Positions 1 to 8,162 of a DNA stretch of 15,882 nt are shown here, piece after piece. Positions within the stretch are counted from its first letter, which is position 1. The number at the start of each line of letters is the position of its first letter. This stretch comes from Oscillospiraceae bacterium (GTDB lineage: Bacteria > Bacillota > Clostridia > Oscillospirales > Ruminococcaceae). Made by a program: the position numbers and the translations under genes. The stretch is from the NCBI GenBank assembly GCA_900768675.1, contig CAAGDT010000119.1:1-15882 (forward strand), read 5' to 3'. The notes below the pieces were generated by a model. It was not told the DNA's origin and did no database searches. It saw only the letters and a list, made by a program, of their open reading frames with translations.

Positions 1-677
1 ACAGTTCCGTAAAGAAGCTTCTTTGCTGTTGCAACAAAGATATTTCCGGGGCCTACAATCTTGGAAACCTTGGGTATTTCCTCTGTTCCGTAGGCAAGAG
101 CTGCAACAGCCTGTGCTCCGCCGCACATAAATATCTTGTCAACACCGCAAAGAGCCGCAGCAACAAGGATATCCTTATTAGGAGTTCCGTCCTTCAAGGG
201 CGGAGTTACCATTATAATTTCACCAACGCCTGCGATTTTAGCAGGAATTGCATTCATAAGAACGGAAGAAGGATAAGCCGCCGTGCCGCCGGGAACATAA
301 AGTCCTACCTTGTCAAGCCCACGAACTCTCTGACCGAGTATAACGCCTCTTTCATCTGTAACCATATAGCCATTCAGCTTCTGGCGCTGGTGGAAGGCAG
401 TAATATTTTCAACGCAGTTAAGCATTGCATTTACAAATTCAGAATCAGCCTCGGTTAAGGCGTCCTGAATAACCTCGTCGGGAACACGGTAATACTTAGT
501 ATCGGGGCAGTCAAATTTCGCTGTATATTCCTTAACTGCCTTATCTCCGTTTTCCTTGACGTCTGCAATAATAGCCTTAACAGTCTTTTCAACATCTGCG
601 TTTATTTCGCCGCTTCTTCTTTCAACTTCCTTTAAAAAAAGCTTTTCGCTTCCGTCTGCATAAATTGTACCTATCAT
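1..677 (-). CDS. hisD: Histidinol dehydrogenase, N-terminal part (cut by window edge)
   Basis: HisD catalyses the last two steps of histidine synthesis, the NAD-dependent oxidation of L-histidinol through the aldehyde to L-histidine, in the cytoplasm. The first 225 residues are visible; the family is usually about 430, so roughly half is missing past the window start. Visible family motifs are VGLYVPGG (about 124-131), the GGAQAVAALAYGTE stretch (about 186-199) and VGPGN (208-212). The ATG at 677 is chosen because GAAAGGAAAC lies just upstream at good spacing and the protein starts as the family does (MIGTIYADG). It follows hisG by 15 nt, so it is third in the hisZ-hisG-hisD operon. The zinc and catalytic residues of the second half cannot be checked here. 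Confidence 0.95.
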   Translation of the reverse strand, partial: MIGTIYADGSEKLFLKEVERRSGEINADVEKTVKAIIADVKENGDKAVKEYTAKFDCPDTKYYRVPDEVIQDALTEADSEFVNAMLNCVENITAFHQRQKLNGYMVTDERGVILGQRVRGLDKVGLYVPGGTAAYPSSVLMNAIPAKIAGVGEIIMVTPPLKDGTPNKDILVAAALCGVDKIFMCGGAQAVAALAYGTEEIPKVSKIVGPGNIFVATAKKLLYGT

Positions 678-692
678 TTTCGTTTCCTTTCT

Positions 693-1334
693 TTATTCCG
701 TCAATGCGCCTGTCATTAAGGCTGTAAGCTCCTCAATACGCTCTTTTTTCAGCTTCATGCTTACCGTGTTTACAATAAGTCTTGCCGAAATGGGCGCAAC
801 GTCTTCGATAACCTCAAGTCCGTTTTCCTTGAGAGTTGTTCCGGTTTCAACAATATCAACTATTCCGTCTGCAATTTTCAGCAGCGGCGCAAGCTCAACA
901 GAGCCTTCTATTTTTACAATGTCCACGTCCATACGCTTTCCCTCAAAAAAGCTTCTGGTAACTACCGGATATTTTGTAGCAACAGTTTTTACTCCGCAGC
1001 CGCCGTAAAATGCCTTGCCCTTTTGTGTGGCAAGGGAAAATCTGCACCTGCCAAAGCCCAAATCCGCTATCTCAAAATACTTGCCGCCATGCTCCATTAT
1101 GGTATCCTTGCCCACAACGCCTAAATCGCAGGCGCCGTGCTCAACGTAGGTAATTACGTCAGCTGCCTTTGCAAGAACAACCTCTATATTCTGACCCGGA
1201 ATGTTAAGAATAAGCTTTCTTCCCTTGTCCTTAAGCTCCGAAACGTCAAAGCCGATTTTTTCAAAAAGACCTACCGTGTCCTTTTCAAGTCTGCCCTTAG
1301 TAAGTGCAATTCTCAGCGCTTTCTTCCCGCACAT
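693..1334 (-). CDS. hisG: ATP phosphoribosyltransferase, short-form catalytic subunit
   Basis: HisG condenses ATP with PRPP to give phosphoribosyl-ATP, the committed step of histidine synthesis. The protein is 213 residues, the length of the short form (HisGS), which lacks the C-terminal regulatory domain of the roughly 300-residue form. The family signature with the PRPP-binding loop is at about 144-168: ELAPLL, then GIVDIVETGTTL. The start is the ATG at 1334 rather than the upstream alternatives: it gives MCGKKALRIALTKGRL, matching the family N-terminus, has AAGGAAAC upstream, and lies one nucleotide after the hisZ stop. That spacing implies translational coupling with hisZ. Short HisG enzymes are active only as a complex with HisZ, which is encoded immediately upstream here. 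Confidence 0.96.
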   Translation of the reverse strand: MCGKKALRIALTKGRLEKDTVGLFEKIGFDVSELKDKGRKLILNIPGQNIEVVLAKAADVITYVEHGACDLGVVGKDTIMEHGGKYFEIADLGFGRCRFSLATQKGKAFYGGCGVKTVATKYPVVTRSFFEGKRMDVDIVKIEGSVELAPLLKIADGIVDIVETGTTLKENGLEVIEDVAPISARLIVNTVSMKLKKERIEELTALMTGALTE

Positions 1335-1335
1335 A

Positions 1336-2547
1336 TCAGTTTCCTTCCTTATAATTCTCAGTAATTCCGTCATGAGTAACCACATCAAGCCGCTTTATTC
1401 TGCGATAAGCTGCATACTCCTGCGCTTCCTCTATGGTCTTGAAATCGGCGTACTCAGCTTTTAAGCCCTCGGAGATAAGCTTTCTGCAATGTCGTACAGA
1501 CTCGGCGATAGAGTCTTCATCGCTGAAAATAAGTACGTCGGGAACGGGAGCAAGATTTCCGCCCGAGCTTCTTAAAATAGCGTCGGTAACAGCGTTTACG
1601 TTTACAGCAAAGCCTGTTGCAGGGGTATCAACGCCGAAATCCGCAATAAGCTTGTCGTAACGGCCGCCCGAAAGGACAGGCATACCGTATCCCTCCACAT
1701 AGCCCTTGAACACAATTCCCGTATAGTAATCCTCGGTCTTGCTGATAAGACCCAGGTCAACTGTAACCTTATCCTTAATTCCAAGCTCGCAGAGATTTGA
1801 ATAAACATTTTTAAGCTTATCAAGAACAAATCGGGTATTTTCGTCAGGCATAATCTTTTCCGCATCATCAAACACCTCTGCACCGCCGAAAAGCTCCGGA
1901 AGCCTGCAAAGAGCCTCTGCGCACTTGTTTCCGCTGTAAGCTGAAAGAAGAGTTTTAAGGGCAGGATAATTCTTGGTCTGCACATATTCTCTCAGGGAAT
2001 CCATTTCAACTTCGGAAAGCGGAAGCTTTGCACAAAGCATAGCGAAAAACGCGCTGTCGCCTATTTCAAAGCGGTAATCCTCAGTTTCAAAGGACTCCAT
2101 AACCTCTGCGGCAATAGAAAGTGCCTCCATATCCGAGCGCATAACATCTCCGCCGATAATTTCAATACCGCTCTGGGAAAACTCGTCGTCCCTGCCGCTG
2201 TCCTTGGGGTTTGCACGGTAAATGGACTGGTTATAAAATAGCTTTAGGGGCAGTCTCCTGTCTCTCAGCCTTGTGCCTACGAGGCGGGCTATCGGCATTG
2301 TTGAATCCGGACGCAGAACCATAAGCCTTCCCTTTGCATCAGTAAGCTTATACATATCCTCCTGCAAAAAGAAGCGGGATTTATTGTTGAATACATCAAA
2401 AAACTCAAGACCGGGAGTTACTACCTCGGAATAACCGTGGCTTTCAAATATATTTCTTAGCTTTTCCTCTACCATTCTCAGCGCAACGCACTCCTCAAAC
2501 AGCAAATCTCTGGTTCCTTCGGGGGTAAGCAGGTCAAATTTCTTCAT
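1336..2547 (-). CDS. hisZ: ATP phosphoribosyltransferase regulatory subunit (HisRS paralogue)
   Basis: HisZ is a catalytically dead relative of histidyl-tRNA synthetase that assembles with short HisG, activates it and carries the histidine feedback response. The 403-residue protein has the class II synthetase fold: PEGTRD at 9-14, LRPDSTMPIAR at 78-88, YTGIVFKGY at 275-283 and GGRYDKL at 294-300. Motif 2, FRxER in true HisRS, reads YRANP here (about 110-114), so the Glu is lost. This and the adjoining short hisG support HisZ over hisS. A C-terminal segment (about 335-403) follows the core. I chose the ATG at 2547; a TTG at 2562 is in frame, but GAAAGGAAAC, the likely Shine-Dalgarno, lies between the two. 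It is the first gene of the his operon, behind its own promoter. Confidence 0.93.
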   Translation of the reverse strand: MKKFDLLTPEGTRDLLFEECVALRMVEEKLRNIFESHGYSEVVTPGLEFFDVFNNKSRFFLQEDMYKLTDAKGRLMVLRPDSTMPIARLVGTRLRDRRLPLKLFYNQSIYRANPKDSGRDDEFSQSGIEIIGGDVMRSDMEALSIAAEVMESFETEDYRFEIGDSAFFAMLCAKLPLSEVEMDSLREYVQTKNYPALKTLLSAYSGNKCAEALCRLPELFGGAEVFDDAEKIMPDENTRFVLDKLKNVYSNLCELGIKDKVTVDLGLISKTEDYYTGIVFKGYVEGYGMPVLSGGRYDKLIADFGVDTPATGFAVNVNAVTDAILRSSGGNLAPVPDVLIFSDEDSIAESVRHCRKLISEGLKAEYADFKTIEEAQEYAAYRRIKRLDVVTHDGITENYKEGN

Positions 2548-2568
2548 TTCGTTTCCTTTCAATCGCTT

Positions 2569-2586
2569 TACTATGCTAACATATTA
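2569..2586 (-). promoter_or_regulatory. Putative operator copy 2 (downstream of start site)
   Basis: Read on the minus strand this is TAATATGTTAGCATAGTA. It matches 16 of 18 positions of the copy at 2593-2610, with 24 bp between equivalent positions. It begins about 4 nt after the predicted transcription start of hisZ, where a bound repressor would block initiation or clearance. It also overlaps a perfect 12-bp palindrome, CATATTAATATG, at 2580-2591. The binding protein is not visible in this window. Confidence 0.55.
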
Positions 2587-2592
2587 ATATGG

Positions 2593-2610
2593 TAATATGA
2601 TAACATATTA
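2593..2610 (-). promoter_or_regulatory. Putative operator copy 1 (overlaps -10)
   Basis: Read on the minus strand this is TAATATGTTATCATATTA, a dyad of TAATATG and CATATTA separated by TTAT. It covers the -10 hexamer and the 3' part of the spacer of the hisZ promoter. Dyad symmetry, overlap with the -10 and a near-identical second copy 24 bp downstream together favour a repressor operator over chance in AT-rich DNA. A TrpR-like YerC/HisR repressor, known to control his genes in some Bacillota, is one candidate, but I cannot match the motif from memory. Confidence 0.6.
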
Positions 2611-2625
2611 TAGTGAAGCTGTCAA
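2597..2625 (-). promoter_or_regulatory. hisZGD promoter
   Basis: On the minus strand a perfect -35 TTGACA (2625-2620) is followed by a 17-nt spacer and a -10 TATCAT (2602-2597). Initiation would fall near 2590, leaving a leader of about 43 nt before the hisZ start. That is too short for a T-box or attenuator, so control most likely acts at initiation through the dyad sites that overlap and follow the -10. A consensus TATAAT also occurs at 2612-2607 but has no fitting -35. Confidence 0.75.
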
Positions 2626-2647
2626 GTAGCGGGAATATTTTTGTAGC

Positions 2648-2700
2648 AATAAACAAAACATTATGCAGTCAGCAGAATTTATTTGGTACAGCTGACTGCA
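2648..2700 (-). terminator. Probable intrinsic terminator after polC
   Basis: A perfect 10-bp inverted repeat, TGCAGTCAGC at 2700-2691 and GCTGACTGCA at 2673-2664 on the minus strand, starts six nt after the polC stop. It is followed by a T-rich but interrupted tail, TAATGTTTTGTTTATT. The loop is 17 nt, longer than usual, and the tail is not a clean U tract, so termination may be partial. Its position between polC and the separate his promoter fits the end of the hom-polC transcript. Confidence 0.65.
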
Positions 2701-2706
2701 CTAAAA

Positions 2707-5700
2707 TCAGTCAAAAAAGGACATCTGGGCGCTTCTTGGCAGCCCTTCAAATACGTTCATATCTATAAGCTTATCCATTGTGCTTCCGTTAAGACCCGAC
2801 TGGCTGGAAATATCCTCAATGCTTATGTAATTATGCTTCTGAATAGCTTCGTAAAGGCTGTTTGCAGCGTTTTCGCCGCAGCCCTCTACTGCCAGAAAAG
2901 GAAGACGAAGATTTCCGTCCTCAATTACATACTTTGTAGCATGGGATTTTTCGTAATGTACGGGCAGGAACTTTATGCCGCGGCACTGCATCTCGTAAAC
3001 AAGCTGAAAAGCTTCATAGGTTGCCTTTTCCTTTGCGGTTGCCTCGGGGTTGGACTGAATCTGCTGCATTCTCGACTTAACGGCATCCCTTCCCTGAAGG
3101 GCAATTTTGCTCTCGATATTTTCAGTATGCTTTGTGAGAATTGCAGCGTAAAACTCCGACGGGTAGTAAATCTTGTACCAGCCCAGCTTTACCGCACCGG
3201 TAACATAAGCGGCGGCATGGGCTTTCGGGAACATGTACTTGATTTTCTTACAGCTTTCCACATACCAATCGGGAACGTTGTTATCCTTGAACGCCTGATA
3301 AATCGTATCGTCAAACAGCTTTTTTGCGTTGCCCTTACGGGTTATCTCCATTATCTTGAAGGCGAGGCTTGGCTCAACGCCCTTGTGCATAAGGTAAACC
3401 ATGATATTGTCACGGGTTCCTATAACCTCGCTGATGGTGCAGGTTCCGTTTGCGATAAGCTCCTGTGCGTTTCCGAGCCAAACGTCCGTACCGTGGGAAA
3501 GTCCCGAAATCTGCAAAAGGTCGGAGAAGTTCTTCGGCTTTGATTCAAGCAGCATTCCGATAACAAAGCTTGTACCAAATTCGGGAAGTCCGTAGGTTCC
3601 AACCTTGATACCCGTTTCCGCCTCGGTTATACCAAGGGCTTCGGGAGAGGTAAACAGGCTGTACACCTTCTCATCTGAGGTAGAAACATCGGCAATTTTG
3701 ATTCCGGTCATATCCTCCAGATGCTTATAAAGGGTCGGAACATCGTGTCCCAACTCGTCAAGCTTCAGGATAGTATCGTGAAGCGCATGGAAGTCGAAGT
3801 GCGTGGTAATTATATCCTTTGTAGGGTCGTCGGCAGGACGCTGAACAGCCGAAAAGTCGTAAATATCGTAATCGTTGGGAACAACGACCATTCCGCCGGG
3901 GTGCTGTGAGGTAGTGCGCTTAACGCCTGTACAGCCAAGGGAAAGCCGCTTAAGCTCAGCATTATTTACAGTAAGTCCACGCTCCTGCAAATACTTTCGT
4001 ACAAAGCCCTCGGCAGTTTTCTCCTGAATAGCGGAGATAGTACCCGCCTTGAAAACGTGGTCGGAGCCGAACAGGTCTTCCGTGTACTTATGCACCTTGG
4101 ACTGAACCTCACCCGAGAAGTTAAGGTCGATATCGGGGGCTTTATCACCCTTGAAGCCTAAGAAGGTTTCAAAAGGAATGTCGTGACCGTCACGGAACAT
4201 ATCCGTACCGCAGACGGGACACTTTTTCGGCGGCAGGTCGAAGCCCGAGCCTACCGAGCCGTCGTTTATAAACTCGTTATGTCTGCATTTGGTGCAGCGG
4301 TAATGGGGCGGCAAGGGGTTAACCTCGGAAATACCGGACATTATCGCAACAAAGGAGGAGCCAACCGAACCTCGCGAGCCTACCAGATAGCCGTTTTTCT
4401 CCGAAAAGGCAACCAGCTTCTGAGCAATCATATAAAGCACCGAGAAGCCGTATTTTATAATAGCGTCAAGCTCCTTTTTTAGCCTTGATTCAACTATTTC
4501 GGGCAGGTCGTCGCCGTACCAGGCGTGCGCTCTGTCCCAGCAAAGCCGCTGTAATTCCTCCTCAGCACCGTCAAGATGGGGAGTAAAGGTGCCTTTCGGG
4601 ATAGGTCTGATGCGCTCAACCATGTCGGCTATTTTTCTTGTGTTCTCAACTACTATCTCATAAGCTTTTTCCTTACCCAGATATGCAAACTCCTCCAGCA
4701 TTTCATCGGTTGTACGCAGGTACAGCGGCGGCTGACTTGAAGCGTCCTGATAGCCCTGACCTGCCTGTAAAATCTCACGGAAAATGCTGTCCTCGGGGCG
4801 CATAAAGTGAACGTCGCAGGTAGCAACTACAGGTATTCCAAGCTTGTCTCCAAGCTCCACTATGCGGCGGTTTATGTTCTGAAGCTCAAGCTCAGACTTG
4901 ACCATACCACTTCTCAGCATAAATGCGTTGTTTCCGATAGGCTGGATTTCAAGATAATCGTAGAAGGAAGCGATTTCCTCAATAGTTGACTCCGGCTTTC
5001 CAGCAATAATTGCCCGATAAAGCTCGCCCGCCTCACAGGCGCTTCCTATTATAAGTCCCTCACGATAGTTCTTAAGCTCCGACATAGGTATACGGGGCTT
5101 CTTGTGATAATAGTTAAGGTTGGAAAGACCGATAAGCCTGTACAGATTTTTGAGTCCCGTATTGTTTCTTACCAGTATTATCTGGTGGAAATAGGGCATT
5201 TTCTTAACATCGTTTCCTGCCACAAGATTAAGGTCTCCCAGCTTTTCAATTGCCCTTCCCTTCCTACTTTCTGCAATAAGCTGCTGGAAAATAAGCGCAA
5301 GCATTTTTGCGTCGTCAACCGCTCTGTGGTGGTTGAAGTCGCCAAGACCGAAATGCTTAGCCATTGAGTCAAGGGTATAGGACTTCTTGTTTGGGATAAT
5401 GGCACGGCAGAGAGCGAGGGTATCAATGCTGTCTGCCTTAAAAGGAATCCTGCTCCTTGAACAGCCTGCACGAATAAAGGACATATCGAACTTTGCATTG
5501 TGGGCAACAAGCGGTGCGTCGCCGCAGAATTCAATGAACTTTAAAAGTGCTTCCTGCTCGCTTGGCGCATCAGCAACCATTTCATCAGTAATTCCGGTGA
5601 TTTCAGTTATGTTTTCGGGAATGTGCATTTCGGGATTCACGAAAGTCCCGAACTCCTCCGCAACCTCAAGATTGCGTAGCTTAACAGCGCCGATTTCTGT

Positions 5701-7074
5701 TATGCGGCAGTCGGCAGGCGAAAGACCAGTTGTTTCCAGGTCGAAGATTATAAGCTCATCGCCGATAAGCCTTCCTGTACAGCCCTCGATAAGGGAATTT
5801 TCGTCGTTTACAAAATACGCCTCAACGCCGTAAATTACCTTGAATTTGCTGTCGGGGTCCTTTTTCTTTATACCGTCCCATGTGTTCATAACCTCCGGGA
5901 AAGCCTGAACGTTTCCGTGGTCGGTTATGGCAACGGCGGGGTGTCCCCACTTATAAGCCTGCATTACAAGGTCGGCGGGCGGCGTTACAGCGTCCATATC
6001 CGACATATTTGTATGCAGGTGCAGCTCTACCCTTTTCTTTTCTGCATTATCAGCCTTTGCCTCGGGCTTTACCGTCATTATCGACTTAGGCTCAATAAGC
6101 AGCGCCTTTTCAAAGCTGTCGTACTTTGCGTTTCCGTTTACAAGAACACAAACTCCGGGCTTCAGGAATTTATATCCATCCGCTTTCTCAGTGCGTGAAA
6201 AAATTTTAAGAATCTGAGATGAAGTGCGGTCGGTAAAGCTTACCATTTTTATGTTGAACTGACCGTCCTTTATGGACTTATCCGTAACGTCGAAAATCTC
6301 GCCCCAGACGGTTACGTTTTCGCAGTCGCCCGTAAGGGAAGCCATTGAAACAGGCGGGTCGTTTATCGGTTTTCCAACAACAAGCTCTGCCTTTGAGCCG
6401 AAGCCCTCATGCTGAAACATTAGCTCCATAGGCTCGGGCGGGTCGTGTATAACAGGATCCCGGGAGAAGGTCTTTTTCTGTGGCTTGTCCTGCCGCTGAA
6501 AGGGCTGAAAAGGGACAGACTCGCCCTGCTGAGGAGGCGGCGGAGCGGGAGGAGGCACAGGAAGCGAAGCGATTTCCTCCGCCATTTTTTCCTCGTATTC
6601 CTTTAAATCAAGCTCGGTTTTCCCCGTAAAGCTTATGTCAATATCAACTCCGTAAAAGCCCTTTGCATACTTTTTTATTTTGGCAGGAATACCGATTTCG
6701 GCAAGAATCGAAGCGCCGCCGTATTTAAGCGTAATTTCGCAGCTTCCGCCCTCAAGGCGCACCTCGGCGTCATCAAAATAACCGTTTATTCCTTCCCCCT
6801 CACGGCGAAGAAAATCAACAATATCGAAAATTCTTTCTCCTGTAAAAATATCGCTCGGATACTTGGGATAGATATTGATTTTTCCTGCGTCAAGTGCGCT
6901 TTTTATCGCATCAGCTGCGTCGTAAATCACCGAAAAAGGTACGTTTTCCGACAGCTGAAGCTGAAAAATCAGGGAGTTATCATTCTTTTTATGTAAAACC
7001 GTAAGTACGGTTCCGTTTGCTAATTGTTCATCAAAGCTTATATCCGTGAACAGTTCTTTAAGAGTAGGAGCCAC
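2707..7074 (-). CDS. polC: DNA polymerase III alpha subunit, Gram-positive PolC type
   Basis: PolC is the essential replicative polymerase of low-GC Gram-positives, with proofreading in the same chain. The 1455 residues are in the family's normal range. In order: an N-terminal domain; a proline-rich linker (about 171-186); an OB-fold region (about 250-335); a PHP domain starting LHLH (351-354) with TDHGN (384-388); an inserted DEDDh exonuclease with D445, E447, D530, H583 and D588; the rest of PHP; then the polymerase core with GSRGSVGSS (899-907), a zinc knuckle (C927, C930, C952, C955), catalytic PDIDLNFSG (D981, D983) and HPGG (1058-1061). The chain ends QMSFFD, a probable beta-clamp-binding motif. 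The start is a GTG at 7074 behind AGAAAGG, 16 nt after ispG. It is the last gene of the cluster. Confidence 0.98.
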   Translation of the reverse strand: MAPTLKELFTDISFDEQLANGTVLTVLHKKNDNSLIFQLQLSENVPFSVIYDAADAIKSALDAGKINIYPKYPSDIFTGERIFDIVDFLRREGEGINGYFDDAEVRLEGGSCEITLKYGGASILAEIGIPAKIKKYAKGFYGVDIDISFTGKTELDLKEYEEKMAEEIASLPVPPPAPPPPQQGESVPFQPFQRQDKPQKKTFSRDPVIHDPPEPMELMFQHEGFGSKAELVVGKPINDPPVSMASLTGDCENVTVWGEIFDVTDKSIKDGQFNIKMVSFTDRTSSQILKIFSRTEKADGYKFLKPGVCVLVNGNAKYDSFEKALLIEPKSIMTVKPEAKADNAEKKRVELHLHTNMSDMDAVTPPADLVMQAYKWGHPAVAITDHGNVQAFPEVMNTWDGIKKKDPDSKFKVIYGVEAYFVNDENSLIEGCTGRLIGDELIIFDLETTGLSPADCRITEIGAVKLRNLEVAEEFGTFVNPEMHIPENITEITGITDEMVADAPSEQEALLKFIEFCGDAPLVAHNAKFDMSFIRAGCSRSRIPFKADSIDTLALCRAIIPNKKSYTLDSMAKHFGLGDFNHHRAVDDAKMLALIFQQLIAESRKGRAIEKLGDLNLVAGNDVKKMPYFHQIILVRNNTGLKNLYRLIGLSNLNYYHKKPRIPMSELKNYREGLIIGSACEAGELYRAIIAGKPESTIEEIASFYDYLEIQPIGNNAFMLRSGMVKSELELQNINRRIVELGDKLGIPVVATCDVHFMRPEDSIFREILQAGQGYQDASSQPPLYLRTTDEMLEEFAYLGKEKAYEIVVENTRKIADMVERIRPIPKGTFTPHLDGAEEELQRLCWDRAHAWYGDDLPEIVESRLKKELDAIIKYGFSVLYMIAQKLVAFSEKNGYLVGSRGSVGSSFVAIMSGISEVNPLPPHYRCTKCRHNEFINDGSVGSGFDLPPKKCPVCGTDMFRDGHDIPFETFLGFKGDKAPDIDLNFSGEVQSKVHKYTEDLFGSDHVFKAGTISAIQEKTAEGFVRKYLQERGLTVNNAELKRLSLGCTGVKRTTSQHPGGMVVVPNDYDIYDFSAVQRPADDPTKDIITTHFDFHALHDTILKLDELGHDVPTLYKHLEDMTGIKIADVSTSDEKVYSLFTSPEALGITEAETGIKVGTYGLPEFGTSFVIGMLLESKPKNFSDLLQISGLSHGTDVWLGNAQELIANGTCTISEVIGTRDNIMVYLMHKGVEPSLAFKIMEITRKGNAKKLFDDTIYQAFKDNNVPDWYVESCKKIKYMFPKAHAAAYVTGAVKLGWYKIYYPSEFYAAILTKHTENIESKIALQGRDAVKSRMQQIQSNPEATAKEKATYEAFQLVYEMQCRGIKFLPVHYEKSHATKYVIEDGNLRLPFLAVEGCGENAANSLYEAIQKHNYISIEDISSQSGLNGSTMDKLIDMNVFEGLPRSAQMSFFD

Positions 7075-7090
7075 TTCAATTACCTTTCTG

Positions 7091-8122
7091 TTAAATAGTT
7101 TCTATTTCCTTTAATAATTCTTCAAGAATTTTATCCTCGGGAACTTTTTTTATAACATCGCCCTTACGGAAAATTAGCGCCTCGCCCTTTCCGCCTGCAA
7201 TTCCGATATCCGCTTCCCTTGCCTCTCCGGGGCCGTTTACAATACAGCCCATAACGGCTACGGTTATGTTCTTCTCAATTCCCGCAACCGCTTCTTCTAC
7301 CCTGTTTGCAAGGGAAATCAGGTCAATCTGCGTTCTGCCGCAGGTAGGACAGGCAACAATATTTACCCCGCCGCCTATACCGACTGCACGAAGAATATCC
7401 TTAGCTGCCTTTATTTCCTCAACAGGCGGCGCAGTAAGAGAAACGCGGATTGTATCCCCGATACCGTCGCAGAGCAGAGAGCCTATGCCGATTGCAGACT
7501 TGATTATGCCCATTCTTGCTGTGCCTGTTTCGGTAACTCCTAAGTGAAGCGGGTAGTCGCAGCGCTCCGAAAGAAGCCTGTACGCCTCGATTGTTGTTTT
7601 AACGTCCGAGGATTTAATTGAAATCACAATATCATCAAATTCATAGCGGTTAAGTATCTTTACGCTTTCAAGTGCGCTTTCAACAAACGCCATGGGGACG
7701 GGTCTTCCGTATTTTGCAAGTATATTTTTCTCAAGAGAGCCTGAATTTACGCCTATTCTGATAGGTATTCCACGTTGTCTGCAAGCGTCGGCTACAGCCT
7801 TGACTCTGTCGCTGCTGCCTATATTTCCGGGGTTTATTCTGATTTTGTCCACTCCTGCTGCTGCCGCCTCAAGAGCAATTCTGTAATCGAAGTGAATATC
7901 CGCAACAATGGGAATATTTAGCTTTTCCTTAAGTGCAGGAATTAGCTTAACATCGTCAAGCGTGGGAATTGCCGCACGGATAATCTGACAGCCTGCTTTT
8001 TCAAGCTCAACCGCCTGTTTTACACTGTTTTCTATATCGGAAGCAGGAATGTTCAGCATAGACTGAATGTATATATTCCCGTCCCCTAAAGTAATATTTC
8101 CGACCTTTACTTTTTTCTTCAT
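7091..8122 (-). CDS. ispG: 4-hydroxy-3-methylbut-2-enyl diphosphate synthase (GcpE)
   Basis: IspG is the [4Fe-4S] enzyme that reductively opens the cyclic diphosphate MEcPP to HMBPP, the penultimate step of the MEP isoprenoid pathway. The 343 residues are typical of the compact bacterial form. The early VGN...QSM segment (about 7-22) is characteristic. Three cluster-ligand cysteines stand in the C-terminal domain: C258 and C261 in CPTCGRTQ, and C293 in MGCIVNGPGEA. E300 in the last motif is the usual fourth ligand. The ATG at 8122 has AGGAG upstream. It follows rseP by 40 nt and precedes polC by 16 nt; proS, which often separates ispG and polC in Bacillota, is absent. It works in the same pathway as dxr, two genes upstream. 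Confidence 0.97.
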   Translation of the reverse strand: MKKKVKVGNITLGDGNIYIQSMLNIPASDIENSVKQAVELEKAGCQIIRAAIPTLDDVKLIPALKEKLNIPIVADIHFDYRIALEAAAAGVDKIRINPGNIGSSDRVKAVADACRQRGIPIRIGVNSGSLEKNILAKYGRPVPMAFVESALESVKILNRYEFDDIVISIKSSDVKTTIEAYRLLSERCDYPLHLGVTETGTARMGIIKSAIGIGSLLCDGIGDTIRVSLTAPPVEEIKAAKDILRAVGIGGGVNIVACPTCGRTQIDLISLANRVEEAVAGIEKNITVAVMGCIVNGPGEAREADIGIAGGKGEALIFRKGDVIKKVPEDKILEELLKEIETI

Positions 8123-8162
8123 AGGAAGCTCTCCTGTTCATTAATTAACAACTTATGAACGT

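Noticed and set aside
1335..1388. Upstream start for hisG adding 18 residues
   Set aside because: It would overlap the end of hisZ and add residues the HisG family lacks. The ATG at 1334 has a good ribosome site and the right N-terminus.
1336..2547. Reading this gene as histidyl-tRNA synthetase (hisS)
   Set aside because: Motif 2 has lost the FRxER Glu (YRANP), the gene is joined to a short-form hisG with a one-base gap, and hisD follows. HisZ explains all of this better.
2548..2706. T-box or histidine leader-peptide attenuator before hisZ
   Set aside because: The predicted leader is only about 43 nt, with no T-box specifier or antiterminator pattern and no run of His codons. The only good hairpin lies upstream of the promoter, next to polC.
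2683..3543. A 286-codon open frame on the plus strand antisense to polC
   Set aside because: It lies wholly opposite the well-supported polC polymerase domain, has no recognisable domain and no clear ribosome site. Long antisense frames are expected from the codon pattern of such a gene.
8123..8162. Hidden small gene or regulator in the rseP-ispG gap
   Set aside because: The 40 nt hold only the ispG ribosome site and AT-rich sequence. No hairpin or ORF of note was seen.
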